Source: Hymenobacter sp. BRD128 (GTDB lineage: Bacteria; Bacteroidota; Bacteroidia; Cytophagales; Hymenobacteraceae). From it: a DNA stretch of 64,000 nt. Under the pieces are notes generated by a model. It was not told the origin of the DNA, made no database searches, and was given only the letters and a program-made list of their open reading frames with translations. A program made the translations under genes and the position numbers. Shown piece by piece: positions 41,866 to 51,875 of this stretch. Within the stretch, counting starts at the first letter, position 1; each line of letters starts with the position of its first letter. Location: contig NZ_CP053908.1 in assembly GCF_013256625.1 (NCBI RefSeq), positions 1,860,001 to 1,924,000 on the forward strand, given 5' to 3'.

Positions 41866-44800
41866 CTACTTGGCCTTGGCCTTGGCGCGCGCGCGGGTTG
41901 GCTCGGCGCCATTCTCGGTGGTTTTAGTGGCTATGTCCCCAGCACCAGATTTGGCGCGGCGCACCATCTTTTTGGCCGGAGCTGCCTCGGGAGCGGCGGT
42001 TGTGACCGGTGCGTCGCGGCGCGGGCGGCCATTGCTGGCGGCGCGGTTGCTTTCGATTGTCACTGGTGGCGGGGGGCTGGCGGTCCGGCGCGACTGGGCA
42101 GTGCGGCCAGGCTTAGCGGCAGCAATTGGCGCCGCTTGCACCGGCGCTGAGGTAGCAGCCGGCTTAGCGGAAGCTAGCGGGCGGCGCAATACCCGGCGCT
42201 GCGGCTCGGGCTCGGGTTCGGGCTCCGGCTCGGGGGCGTAGTCGAAGAGCTGGAAGGTTTCGAGGCCGTCCTGCAAGTCGTCGGCAATGTCGGAGAGGCG
42301 TTGCGAAGAGCTGGTGAGCTCCTGCATCGACGAGGAGAGCTGGCGGGCCGTGCCGGCCACTTGCTGGGTGCCAGTGGCCGTTTGCTCGGCGATAGCTACT
42401 ACTTCCTCCACGTACTTCACCACATCGCCAATCGAAGTCTGCTGCTGAGCCGTGGCCGTGAGAATGTCGCGCGAGCTGCGCAGCGTCTCGCCACTGCTGG
42501 TGGCAATGTTCTTAAAGGCCGCGCTCGCCTCGAAAGTGGCGTTTTTACCCCGCGATACCCGGTCCTCCATCGCGCTGATGGCGCTGGCCGCGCTGGTGGT
42601 GTCTTTACGTACATCTTCCACGAGCGTGGCAATCTCGTTGGCCGACTTGCGCGAGCCTTCAGCCAGCTTGCGGATTTCCTCGGCTACTACCGCGAAGCCA
42701 CGACCAGCCTCGCCGGCGCGGGCAGCCTCGATGGCAGCGTTGAGGGCCAGCAGGTTGGTTTGCGAGGCGATGTCGGTAATTACGCCCAACGACTTGCTGA
42801 TTTCCTGCGAGCGGGTCGAGAGGACCTCGATGGTGCGCGAGGTCTGGGTAGCCGCACTGGAGATTTCCTCCATGTTTTTTACCACCTCGGCTACCGTTTT
42901 CAGGCCCTGCTGCGAGGTTTGCTCACCCATGATTGCTGACTTGTTCACCACGTCGGCCTTGTTGGCCGTTTCCTTGGTAACAGTCATGATTTCTTCAATC
43001 AGCTTGAAGGCCTGGTCAGTTTTCAAGGCCTGGTTCTGGGCGCCTTCGGCCATTTGCTGCATGGCCAGGGCCACGTCAACCGTCACGCGGCTCATCTCCT
43101 GGCCTTTGTCCACCATCTCTTCCGACGATGTGCCCACTACCTGCGCCGAGTCGTTGATTTCGCCGAGTAGCGCGTTCAGGGTTTCTACGGCTTGGTTGAG
43201 CGAATTCGACATCGAGAGAATGTCGCCCGTCGTCTGAATCTCCACCATCTGGGTCAGGTCGCCTTCCGAGATGGCGCGCACCACGCGGCTTACTTCGAGT
43301 ACCGGCAGGGCAATGCTTTCAATCAAGGCATTAAGCGTGTCCACGAGTTCTTTCCACGAGCCCGATACGCCGCCTACCGTGGCGCGCTCGGTGAGCTTGC
43401 CCTCGGCACCCGCTACGCGGGCCACACGGCTTACTTCCGAGGCCAGGCGGTTCAGGTCGTCCACCATCCGGTTGATGGTCTGGGCCAGGTCGGCCACCTC
43501 CCCGGCGGCTTCCAGCGTCAGCTTCTGGGTCAGGTCGCCCTGCGATACGGCCGTTACTACTTTCACAATGCCCCGCACCTGAATGGTAAGGTTGGTGGCC
43601 ATCGTGTTTACGTTGTCGGTCAGGTCTTTCCACACGCCGCTCACGTTGGGCACGCTGGCCTGCCCCCCCAGCTGGCCTTCGGTGCCCACCTCCAAGGCTA
43701 CGCGGGTTACTTCGCCGGCGAAGATGTTGAGCGAGTCCACCATCTGGTTGATGTTGTCCTTGAGGTCGAGCAGCTCGCCCTTCACGTCTACCGACACCTT
43801 CTGGCTGAGGTCACCCCTGGCCACGGCGGTGGTCACGTTGGCGATGTCGCGCACCTGGCTAGTGAGCGAGGCCGCCATCGTGTTTACGTTGTCGGTCAGG
43901 TCTTTCCAGGTGCCTTTCACGTTGGGCACCACAGCCTGGCCGCCGAGCTTACCGTCGGTGCCTACTTCGCGGGCCACGCGGGTTACTTCGTCGCCGAATA
44001 CGTTCAGCGAGTCCACCATCTGGTTCAGGTTTTCCTTGAGCTGGAGCAGCTCGCCGCGCACGTTCACCGTGATTTTCTGGCTCAGGTCGCCGCGCGATAC
44101 GGCGGTGGCCACGTTGGCAATGTCGCGCACCTGGCTGGTCAGGTTCGAGGCCATCGTGTTCACGTTATCGGTCAGGTCTTTCCAGGTGCCCGATACGCGG
44201 GGCACGTTGGCCTGGCCGCCCAGAATACCCTCGGTACCTACCTCCCTAGCCACGCGGGTTACCTCGCCGGCGAAGATGTTGAGCGAGTCTACCATCTGGT
44301 TCAGGATGTTTTTCAGGTCAAGAATCTCACCCTGCACATCCACCGTCATTTTCTGACTCAGGTCACCCCTAGCCACGGCGGTGGCTACGTTGGCGATGTC
44401 GCGTACCTGGCTCGTCAGGTTAGCGGCCATCGTGTTTACGTTGTCCGTCAGCTCTTTCCAGGTGCCGCCGACGCGGGGCACCACGGCCTGGCCGCCCAGC
44501 TTGCCCTCGGTACCCACCTCGCGGGCCACGCGGGTTACTTCGTCACCGAAGATATTGAGCGAGTCCACCATCTGGTTCAGAATATTCTTCAGCTCCAGAA
44601 TCTCGCCCTTCACATTCACCGTCATTTTCTGGCTTAGGTCACCCCTAGCCACGGCGGTGGCTACGTTGGCGATGTCGCGCACCTGGCTCGTCAGGTTAGC
44701 GGCCATGTTGTTTACGTTGTCCGTGAGGTCTTTCCAGGTGCCCGATACGCCCGGCACGCTGGCCTGCCCGCCCAGTTTTCCCTCGGTGCCCACGTCAAGG

Positions 44801-45666
44801 GCCACGCGGGTTACCTCGCCGGCAAAGAGGTTGAGCGAGTCCACCATCTGGTTGAGGTTCTGCTTGAGCTGCAGCAGCTCACCCTTCACGTCGACCGTCA
44901 TTTTCTGGCTCAGGTCACCCCTAGCCACGGCGGTGGTCACGTTGGCAATGTCGCGCACCTGGCTGGTGAGCGAGGCGGCCATCGTATTTACGTTGTCAGT
45001 TAGCTCCTTCCACACGCCGCCCACGTTGGGCACCACGGCCTGGCCCCCTAGCCGGCCCTCGGTGCCAACTTCCTGCGCCACGCGGCTTACCTCCCCGGCA
45101 AATACGTTGAGGTTGTCGATGGTGCGGTTGATAGTTTCGGCCATCACCTTGAAGTCACCCGACACCGGAATCTGGAAGCTCTCGTCGAGGTTGCCCCGGC
45201 TGATGTTCTTCAGTACCTTGCCTACTTCCAGTACCGGCACGGCGATGGAGTCCACCAGGCCGTTAATATTATTGAGCATGTCGCGCCAGAAGCCGGCGGC
45301 CCCGTCGGCCGAGGCGCGGGCCTTCAGGTTGCCCTCCACGCCGGCCACCTTCGAAATGCGCGACACCTCCCCGCCCACGCCGCCAATCATTTCCACCATC
45401 GAGTTGTAGGCCTCGGCGATTTCGGAGAAGATGTCGTCGTTTTGCTTGGTCAGCCGCACCGACACGTCACCTTTCTTAAAAGCATCGAGCGCGAAAAGCA
45501 CACGGTTGAGCTGCTCGTTGACGTAGTCGGTGTCGGTGAGCCCCACATTGCGGCGGATACCGCGTTTGCGGGTCGTATTGTCGTCGGCAAACGTACCGGT
45601 TTCGTCGAGGCGGACTGCGTCGTCGGAATCAATTACCGGAGCCGGGGATTTCTTGGCGGAAGCCAT
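41866..45666 (-). CDS. Soluble poly-HAMP methyl-accepting chemotaxis protein
   Basis: A 1266-residue protein with no signal peptide or membrane helix. ATG 45666 ([20 protein letters not shown]) is chosen over a 45-codon longer open frame. Residues ~44-840 are a chain of HAMP units at a ~92-residue period (nine 'GDL-S/T-Q' or related marks, e.g. '[20 protein letters not shown]', alternating with '[14 protein letters not shown]'). The MCP hairpin follows with tip '[20 protein letters not shown]' and '[18 protein letters not shown]'. The C-terminus has a Glu-Pro run and a basic Arg/Lys/Ala tail. It probably forms a cytosolic signalling array with CheW and CheA. The input signal is unknown; group III (Nik1-type) kinases use comparable HAMP chains for osmosensing. 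Confidence 0.93.
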   Translation of the reverse strand: MASAKKSPAPVIDSDDAVRLDETGTFADDNTTRKRGIRRNVGLTDTDYVNEQLNRVLFALDAFKKGDVSVRLTKQNDDIFSEIAEAYNSMVEMIGGVGGEVSRISKVAGVEGNLKARASADGAAGFWRDMLNNINGLVDSIAVPVLEVGKVLKNISRGNLDESFQIPVSGDFKVMAETINRTIDNLNVFAGEVSRVAQEVGTEGRLGGQAVVPNVGGVWKELTDNVNTMAASLTSQVRDIANVTTAVARGDLSQKMTVDVKGELLQLKQNLNQMVDSLNLFAGEVTRVALDVGTEGKLGGQASVPGVSGTWKDLTDNVNNMAANLTSQVRDIANVATAVARGDLSQKMTVNVKGEILELKNILNQMVDSLNIFGDEVTRVAREVGTEGKLGGQAVVPRVGGTWKELTDNVNTMAANLTSQVRDIANVATAVARGDLSQKMTVDVQGEILDLKNILNQMVDSLNIFAGEVTRVAREVGTEGILGGQANVPRVSGTWKDLTDNVNTMASNLTSQVRDIANVATAVSRGDLSQKITVNVRGELLQLKENLNQMVDSLNVFGDEVTRVAREVGTDGKLGGQAVVPNVKGTWKDLTDNVNTMAASLTSQVRDIANVTTAVARGDLSQKVSVDVKGELLDLKDNINQMVDSLNIFAGEVTRVALEVGTEGQLGGQASVPNVSGVWKDLTDNVNTMATNLTIQVRGIVKVVTAVSQGDLTQKLTLEAAGEVADLAQTINRMVDDLNRLASEVSRVARVAGAEGKLTERATVGGVSGSWKELVDTLNALIESIALPVLEVSRVVRAISEGDLTQMVEIQTTGDILSMSNSLNQAVETLNALLGEINDSAQVVGTSSEEMVDKGQEMSRVTVDVALAMQQMAEGAQNQALKTDQAFKLIEEIMTVTKETANKADVVNKSAIMGEQTSQQGLKTVAEVVKNMEEISSAATQTSRTIEVLSTRSQEISKSLGVITDIASQTNLLALNAAIEAARAGEAGRGFAVVAEEIRKLAEGSRKSANEIATLVEDVRKDTTSAASAISAMEDRVSRGKNATFEASAAFKNIATSSGETLRSSRDILTATAQQQTSIGDVVKYVEEVVAIAEQTATGTQQVAGTARQLSSSMQELTSSSQRLSDIADDLQDGLETFQLFDYAPEPEPEPEPEPQRRVLRRPLASAKPAATSAPVQAAPIAAAKPGRTAQSRRTASPPPPVTIESNRAASNGRPRRDAPVTTAAPEAAPAKKMVRRAKSGAGDIATKTTENGAEPTRARAKAKAK
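43150..45537 (-). repeat. Coding tandem repeat array of HAMP units (276-bp period)
   Basis: The receptor gene repeats at about 276 bp (92 codons). The core from about 43,590 to 45,110 has near-identical copies, e.g. the stretches encoding '[11 protein letters not shown]' and 'LNQMVDSLN' recur in each unit. High identity at DNA level implies recent duplication or gene conversion and makes the region prone to copy-number change. Confidence 0.88.
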
Positions 45667-45887
45667 GCGGAAAGGAGGCAGTGAGGGTGGGGCGAGAGGT
45701 AGCTCGCAGTGGAGACTAACAAAAGTAGGGCCGCCGGGCAATCCGGCAATGCGAATCGGCCCGAAGGTAGCGAGCGGCTGCAGTTGGCGCCGACCGTGCA
45801 TCTTTGTGCCCGCTTTTAACTTTTCGGGCCGCGCCTGCGTTCTGCACTTCCTGACAAGACACTTACGCCCGCCCCTACCGCCCCTGC

Positions 45888-48364
45888 ATGGTCAAGAATC
45901 TAGTTATCGTCGAGTCGCCCGCCAAGGCCAAAACCATTGAAGGCTACCTCGGCCCGGACTACGTGGTGCGCTCCAGCTACGGGCACGTTCGCGACCTGCC
46001 CAAGGACAATAATGCCATCGATGTAGCCAATGGCTTCAAGCCCACCTACGTGGTCGATGCCGACAAGCGCGAGCTGATTTCGCAACTCAAGAAGCTGTCG
46101 AAGGAAGCCGAAACCGTATGGCTGGCGAGTGACGATGACCGTGAAGGCGAAGCCATCTCGTGGCACTTATCGGAGGCGCTTAATCTCAAGGCCGACAAGA
46201 CGAAGCGCATTGTGTTTCGTGAGATTACCAAGACGGCTATCCTGGCCGCCATTCAGAATCCGCGCGAGATTAACATCGACCTGGTGAATGCCCAGCAGGC
46301 CCGCCGCGTACTCGACCGCCTGGTAGGCTTTGAGCTGAGCCCGGTGCTGTGGCGCAAGGTGAAAGCGGGCCTGAGCGCGGGCCGCGTGCAGAGCGTAGCC
46401 GTACGCCTGGTGGTGGACCGCGAGCGCGAAATCAACCAGCATAAGTCGGCCAGCGCCTACCGCGTGGTGGCCCGCTTCGACGCCGGCCAGGGCACTACCC
46501 TGGAGGCCGAGCTGCCTACCCGCTACAAGACCCGCGAGGAGGCCGAAGCCTTTTTGACGCGCTGCATTGGGGCTAGCTACAGTATTAATAGCCTCGAAAA
46601 AAAACCCGGTAAGCGCAGCCCCGCACCACCCTTCACTACCTCGACGCTGCAGCAGGAGGCTTCGCGCAAGCTCGGCTTCTCGGTGGCCCAGACCATGACG
46701 GTGGCCCAGAAACTTTACGAGGCCGGCCGCATCAGCTACATGCGGACCGACTCGGTGAACCTGAGCGAGGAAGCCCGCAAGGGTGCCCGCGAGGCCATTG
46801 AAGCCGCCTACGGGGCTAGCTACGTGCACGAGCGGCAGTTTAAAACCAAGTCGGCCTCGGCGCAGGAGGCCCACGAAGCTATTCGCCCCACCGATTTTAA
46901 ACAGGTAAAAGCCGGGGCCGATGCCTCGGAGCAGCGCCTTTACGACCTCATCCGCAAGCGCGCCATGGGCTCGCAGATGGCCGACGCGCAGGTGGAGCGC
47001 ACCACGGCGGTTATCGGCATCAGCACCCAGCCGGGCACCACGTTTTCGGCTACGGGTGAGGTCATTACCTTCGAGGGCTTTCTGAAAGCCTACGCCGAAA
47101 GCAAGGACGATGACGACCAGCCTAGCGACGGCGAAAGCAGCTTCTCGCGCGGCCTGCCGCCCCTGAGCGTGGGCCAGAACCTGCCGCTGCAAACCCTGAC
47201 GGCTACCGAGCGCTTCAGCACGCCACCAGCCCGCTACACCGAGGCCTCGCTGGTGAAAAAGCTCGAGGAGATGGGCATCGGCCGCCCCAGTACCTATGCG
47301 CCTACCATCAGCATTGTGCAAAAGCGCGGCTACGTCGAAAAGGACTCGCGCGAGGGCAAAGAGCGTAAAATTTACGCGCTGGCCTTGGTAGACAACGAGG
47401 TAAAAACCGAGCAGCGCACCGAAACCTACGGCGCCGATAAAGCCAAGCTATTCCCGACCGATACCGCACTGGTGGTGAATGACTTTCTGGTAGAGCATTT
47501 CCCGGCCATCGTGGACTTTCAGTTCACGGCTAAGGTGGAAGACGAGTTTGACCAGATTGCCAACGGCCACGAAGATTGGGGCCACATGCTGGCCGGCTTC
47601 TACGAGCCGTTTCACGCCAGCGTGGAGCGCGGGCAGGATATTGAGCGCAGCACGCTCAGCAGCACCCGCGAAATCGGCCTGCACCCCGAAACGGGCGAAA
47701 AAATAACCGCCCGCCTGGGCAAATATGGCCCCTACGTAGCGCTGGGCGACACCGAAGGCGAAACCAAGCCTGCCTACGCCAACCTGCGCAAAGGTCAGTT
47801 TATTGAAACTATCACCCTTGAAGAGGCGCTGGACTTGTTTAAGCTGCCGCGCGTGGTGGGCGAGTTTGAGGGCAAGGATATGACTGCCGCGCTCGGCCGC
47901 TTCGGCCCCTACATTCGCCACGATAGCAAGTTTTACTCGCTTACCAAGGAGCAGGACCCGCACACCATTACGGGCGAAGAAGCGGTACAACTCATTGAAA
48001 ATAAACGCAAGACCGACGCCGAGCGCCTCATCAAGAGTTTCGATGATAACCCGGAAGTGCAGGTGCTGAACGGCCGCTTTGGCCCTTATATCGTGGTTGG
48101 CAAGAAGAATGTGAAGATTCCGAAGGGTGAAGAACCCACCGAGCTCACCCTGGAGCGCTGCCTGGAGCTAGCCGCCGCTACCCCCGATAAGCCCGCCAAA
48201 GGCGGCCGCTTTGGCAAAAAAGCCGCTGCCGAAAAGCCCGAGAAGGAGGCCGACGCCCCGCTAAAAAAGCAGCTAAAGTACCAGCAGCAAAGAAAAAAGC
48301 TCCGGCCAAGAAGGCCACCACTGCCAAAAAACCAGCTCCCAAAAAGGCGGCCGCCAGTAAATAA
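45888..48364 (+). CDS. topA: DNA topoisomerase I, C-terminal tail reached by a -1 frame change
   Basis: A type IA topoisomerase relaxing negative supercoils. Toprim '[20 protein letters not shown]' and '[15 protein letters not shown]', catalytic Tyr in '[19 protein letters not shown]', then C-terminal repeats ('[11 protein letters not shown]', '[13 protein letters not shown]', '[20 protein letters not shown]'). In frame 0 the gene ends at 48407 with an odd Gln/Arg/Pro tail whose stop lies inside the terminator stem. Switching -1 at A-AAA-AAG (48263-48269) instead gives a 31-residue Lys/Ala tail ('[20 protein letters not shown]'), usual for this family, ending at 48364 before the terminator (825 residues). 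AAGGAGG lies 13 nt upstream of the slippery site. Either recoding or a missing A fits. Confidence 0.93.
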
Positions 48365-48385
48365 AAGCACTTCATTTTTAGTGAT

Positions 48386-48417
48386 AAGGGTCTTACCGAT
48401 GAGGTAAGACCTTTTTT
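48386..48417 (+). terminator. Intrinsic terminator after topA
   Basis: AAGGGTCTTACC pairs with GGTAAGACCTTT around GATGA, followed by T's. The frame-0 stop of topA (48405-48407) lies inside its right arm, whereas the -1 frame stop (48362-48364) lies cleanly before it. Confidence 0.88.
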
Positions 48418-48479
48418 ATTATTCTGGCTATACAATTCGCCTTATTCAAGCGTTGACTGACCCTTAGCCCGTTAGTCAC

Positions 48480-49334
48480 ATGCTGTTACCGCTAACTCGA
48501 CTTGGCTTATACGGGCTAGCCCTGCTGGCTGCTGGCCCGTCGCCCGCTGAGCCTGACCCGGTTTACCCGTGGCTTGCGGCCACACCGGCCGCCGGGCAGC
48601 GCCTAGCCCAGCGCTTTGCGCCGCCACTGGGCTGCCAGCGGGTGCCCATGCTGGCCGGCTCGTGGGGCGAGTGGCTGCGCGGGCTGCCGCTACGACCGGC
48701 CGGCACCCCCGCCCGCTTCTACGACGGGCGTTTGAAGGATAATCAGGCGGTGGTAGCGGCCGTGGTTGCCATCGACCCCGGCACCAAAGACTTGCAGCAA
48801 TGCGCCGACGCCGTTATCCGGCTGCGAGCTGAATACTTGTTCAGCCGGAATCCGAATAAAATTCATTTTCACCTGACCACCGGCTACGACGCCTGGTTTT
48901 CAGACTACCTGGCCGGGCGCACCTTTCAGGTGAAGGGCGAGCAGGTCCTGTCGGCTCCCAAAGCGGCCGAAGCCTCTAGCCACGCCGCCTTGATGCGCTA
49001 TCTGCTGCCGGTATTTGGCTACGCGGGTACGCTTTCGCTGAGCCGCGAGGTGCAGCCGGTGGCCCTCGCCGAAGTAATGCCCGGCGATGTGCTTGTGCAC
49101 GGCGGGCGCCCTGGCCACGCAGTGCTGGTAGCCGACGTGGCCCAGAACCCGCGCACCGGCCGGCGCTATATGCTACTGGCTCAGAGCTACATGCCGGCCC
49201 AGCATATTCACCTGTTGCGCAACGTGGACCACCCGAATCTGGGCGCTTGGTTTGCCGTGCCGGGGCCCGAAGAGCCCCAGCTTGGTACGCCTGAGTGGAC
49301 TTTCGAGCAGACCGAGCTTGGGCGCTTTGACTGA
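48480..49334 (+). CDS. DUF4846 family exported protein
   Basis: A 284-residue protein with an N-terminal hydrophobic signal (LTRLGLYGLALLAAGPSPAE). Family traits are 'GSWGEWLRGLPLRPAGTP', 'YDGRLKDNQAVVAAVVAIDP', 'QQCADAVIRLRAEYLFS', 'IHFHLTTGYDAWFSDY' and 'PGDVLVHGGRPGHAVLVADV' near residue 205, the last resembling an NlpC/P60-like Gly-His turn. DUF4846 is common in Bacteroidetes; its function is unknown and an envelope hydrolase is only a guess. It is convergent with the HAD gene (10 nt between stops). Confidence 0.82.
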   Translation: MLLPLTRLGLYGLALLAAGPSPAEPDPVYPWLAATPAAGQRLAQRFAPPLGCQRVPMLAGSWGEWLRGLPLRPAGTPARFYDGRLKDNQAVVAAVVAIDPGTKDLQQCADAVIRLRAEYLFSRNPNKIHFHLTTGYDAWFSDYLAGRTFQVKGEQVLSAPKAAEASSHAALMRYLLPVFGYAGTLSLSREVQPVALAEVMPGDVLVHGGRPGHAVLVADVAQNPRTGRRYMLLAQSYMPAQHIHLLRNVDHPNLGAWFAVPGPEEPQLGTPEWTFEQTELGRFD

Positions 49335-49344
49335 GCGGCAGCAG

Positions 49345-50010
49345 CTAGCCAACACCACCAATGGCCTCAATTGCCCCGGCCGACAGCTCTGCGAAATCCT
49401 GAATTACCCGGTCGGCCAGGCGCAAATCCTGCCCCGCTGAATGCGGGCTGGCGTAACCGATGCAATAAATACCGGCCGCCTTGGCCGCCGCCACGCCATT
49501 AGCCGAGTCTTCGATGACGATGCACTCGGTTACGGGCGTTTCGGCCAAGCTAGCGGCGTGCAGGAAGATGGCCGGGTTAGGTTTCGACCGCGCAAAGTCT
49601 TCCCCACTCACTACGTGCGAGAAATACGGGGCTAGCCCAAAGCGATTGAATACCCGCCCTATCGTGGCCTTGGAGGCTGATGAAGCTACCACCAGCTGGA
49701 TGCCGTGCTGCTGAATATCTTTAATCAGCGTCCGCACGCCGGGCAGCAGGTCGAGGCTGGCGTCGGCATCAAACGCTTGGTTAAACAGCTCGCGCTTGCG
49801 CATCAGCAGGGTTTCCACTTCCTGCGGCAAGTTAAATTCCTGCTTGAGCTGCTGAAAGACGTTGCGCGTTGAAGAACCTAAAAATGAAGCATATAACTTA
49901 TCCGAAACGTGAATGCCCAACTCAGCAAACTGCGTAAAAAACGCTTGGTGATGGATGGGCTCGGTGTCGATAATAACGCCATCCATGTCAAAAATTACGG
50001 TACGAATCAT
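49345..50010 (-). CDS. HAD-family phosphatase (beta-phosphoglucomutase-like)
   Basis: A 221-residue cytosolic protein. ATG 50010 gives MIRTVIFDMDGVIIDTEPIH, with motif I DxDGV/T; the upstream open frame adds 11 unsupported residues. Motif II is 'LVVASSASKATIG', the motif III Lys is in 'FARSKPNPAIFLHAA', and motif IV is 'CIVIEDSANGVAAAKAAG'. The cap is the small helical type of subfamily IA (beta-phosphoglucomutase/phosphatase). It hydrolyses or isomerises a sugar phosphate; the exact substrate is unknown. Confidence 0.9.
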   Translation of the reverse strand: MIRTVIFDMDGVIIDTEPIHHQAFFTQFAELGIHVSDKLYASFLGSSTRNVFQQLKQEFNLPQEVETLLMRKRELFNQAFDADASLDLLPGVRTLIKDIQQHGIQLVVASSASKATIGRVFNRFGLAPYFSHVVSGEDFARSKPNPAIFLHAASLAETPVTECIVIEDSANGVAAAKAAGIYCIGYASPHSAGQDLRLADRVIQDFAELSAGAIEAIGGVG

Positions 50011-50118
50011 AAGGCCGGCCGCCGGGGCATAAGGTCGGGGCAAAGGTACCCCGCGCGGGGCGGGTAGCTAGCCAGAGTTCGCCGCTAGCCGTAATTTGCG
50101 CCTCCGGGCCGTTTTTGC

Positions 50119-51132
50119 ATGAATCTATTTTCCTACGCCACCCTGGCCAGCTACGAGTGGCAGCACCCGCGCCTGCTGTTGCTGCTGGTCCTGGTGCCGC
50201 TGCTGCCGCTGCTGCGCGGGCTGCTGGCCCGGCGCCGGCGGCAGGTAATGGTGGCGTTTGGCCCGGGCGGGCTGCGGCCCGACTGGCGGGCCGGCCTGCG
50301 CTTCGCACCTACTATCGTGCTGGCCCTGAGCCAGGTGCTGCTCATCATTGCCGTGGCCCGGCCGCAGCGGCCGAGCGAGCACCTCACTCAAACCGGCCGG
50401 GGCATCGACATTGTGCTAGCCCTCGACGTGAGTGGCAGCATGGAAATCGAGGACCTGAAGCCCACCCGCCTCGAAGCCGCCAAGCGGCTGGCCAGCCGCT
50501 TTGTGCAGCGCCGGGCCGGCGACCGCCTGGGTTTGGTAGCCTTTGCCGGGCAGGCTTACGCGCTGGTGCCCCTCACCACTGACTACGACCTGCTGCTCGA
50601 TAACCTACGCAGCCTGCGCCCCGGCCTCATCGACGAGGATGGCACGGCCATTGGCACGGCGCTGGGCGTGGCCATTAACCGGCTGCGCGAGTCGCCGGCC
50701 AAGTCGCGCATCTGCGTGCTGCTCTCCGATGGCGAAAGCAATGCCGGCAGCCTCGACCCGCTGCTGGCCGCGCAGCTCGCCCACGCTTATGGTATCCGCC
50801 TCTATACCATTGGGTTGGGCGAGGATGGCTACGTGCCGTTTGGGCGCGACTCGACCACCGGCAAGCCGCGCTACGTGCAAACCCGCCTCGACGAAACCAC
50901 CATGCGCCAGCTGGCCGAGGCCGCCGAGGGCCGCTTCTTCCGGGCTACCGACAATGCAGCGCTCGGGCGGGTTTTTGGGGAGATTGACAAGCTTGAAAAG
51001 TCCGATATTCGCACCCAGCGCTACCGCAGCGTACAGGATTTTTACCGCTCCTACCTGGGCTGGGGGCTAGCGCTTTGGCTGCTTTGGCTGGCCCTCAAAA
51101 GCACGTTTATGAACAATGCGCTGGAAGACTGA
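50119..51132 (+). CDS. VWA-domain membrane protein (BatA-like)
   Basis: A 337-residue inner-membrane protein. Two N-terminal hydrophobic segments (~residues 17-35 and 58-80) are followed by a von Willebrand A domain with a complete MIDAS ('ALDVSGSMEIEDL', Thr in 'LVPLTTDY', Asp in 'LLSDGESNAG'), then a C-terminal membrane segment ('LGWGLALWLLWLALKSTF'). This is the architecture of BatA in aerotolerance operons, which work with MoxR ATPases, but no moxR, batB or TPR partner is present here, so the gene stands alone. Its role is uncertain. Confidence 0.87.
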   Translation: MNLFSYATLASYEWQHPRLLLLLVLVPLLPLLRGLLARRRRQVMVAFGPGGLRPDWRAGLRFAPTIVLALSQVLLIIAVARPQRPSEHLTQTGRGIDIVLALDVSGSMEIEDLKPTRLEAAKRLASRFVQRRAGDRLGLVAFAGQAYALVPLTTDYDLLLDNLRSLRPGLIDEDGTAIGTALGVAINRLRESPAKSRICVLLSDGESNAGSLDPLLAAQLAHAYGIRLYTIGLGEDGYVPFGRDSTTGKPRYVQTRLDETTMRQLAEAAEGRFFRATDNAALGRVFGEIDKLEKSDIRTQRYRSVQDFYRSYLGWGLALWLLWLALKSTFMNNALED

Positions 51133-51206
51133 CTTGTATAATGGTTAATTTTTGTGCCAGGCCTAGCCAGCAGACATTGACCATTAGATAATTAATCGTT
51201 TAAAAA

Positions 51207-51875
51207 GTGTCAGTCGCTACTAACATCGCCACCTTTGAAGCCAAGCTAGCCGGCACCGCCGCCCGGCTGGTAGTCGTCACCAAAACCCACCCCATCGAGC
51301 GGCTACGCGAAGCCTATGCGGCCGGTGCGCGCATTTTTGGCGAAAATCGGGTGCAGGAAATGGCCGCTAAGCAGCCCGAACTGCCAGCCGACGTGGAGTG
51401 GCACCAAATTGGTCAGCTACAGACGAATAAAGTGAAATACCTGGCGTCGTTTGTGCACACCGTGGAAAGCATCGACAGCCGGCGCCTGCTGCTGGAGCTG
51501 GATAAGCAGGCCGCTAAGTACGGCCGCGTTATAAATGGCCTGCTGCAATTTCACATTGCCCAGGAAGACACCAAAACCGGCCTCACCCTGACCGAAGCCG
51601 AGGCGCTATTGCAGTCGGCCGAATACCAGATGCTGCGCCACGTGCGCCTCACCGGCGTGATGGGCATCGCCACCCACTCGCCCGATGAGGCGCTGGTACG
51701 CGGCGAATTCCGGCAGCTGCGCCAGATTTTCGAGCATTTGAAAGCCAAGTACTTCGCCGATAAAGAAGATTTTCGCGAAATCTCGATGGGCATGAGCGCC
51801 GACTACGAGTGGGCGCTGGCCGAGGGCAGCACGCTCATTCGAGTGGGCAGCGCCATTTTCGGCAGCCGGGGCTAG
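51207..51875 (+). CDS. yggS: YggS/PLPBP-family pyridoxal-phosphate homeostasis protein
   Basis: A 222-residue protein starting with GTG at 51207 (MSVATNIATFEAKLAGTAAR). The PLP Lys lies in 'RLVVVTKTHPIERLREAY'. Family blocks 'FGENRVQEMAAKQPELPADV', 'EWHQIGQLQTNKVKYLA', 'IAQEDTKTGLTLTEAEALL' and 'EISMGMSADYEWALAEGSTL' are all present, as is the final 'RVGSAIFG'. It binds PLP and helps control vitamin B6 and amino-acid pools. Convergent with the SDR gene: the two stop codons overlap at one CTAG. Confidence 0.93.
   Translation: MSVATNIATFEAKLAGTAARLVVVTKTHPIERLREAYAAGARIFGENRVQEMAAKQPELPADVEWHQIGQLQTNKVKYLASFVHTVESIDSRRLLLELDKQAAKYGRVINGLLQFHIAQEDTKTGLTLTEAEALLQSAEYQMLRHVRLTGVMGIATHSPDEALVRGEFRQLRQIFEHLKAKYFADKEDFREISMGMSADYEWALAEGSTLIRVGSAIFGSRG

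Noticed and set aside
43192..44637. 481-codon open frame on the plus strand across the HAMP array
   Set aside because: It is antisense to near-identical repeats; once one 276-bp unit is free of stops all copies are. No family motif, and composition follows the repeat.
46167..47321. 384-codon minus-strand frame opposite topA
   Set aside because: Antisense shadow of a conserved essential gene, with no recognisable domain.
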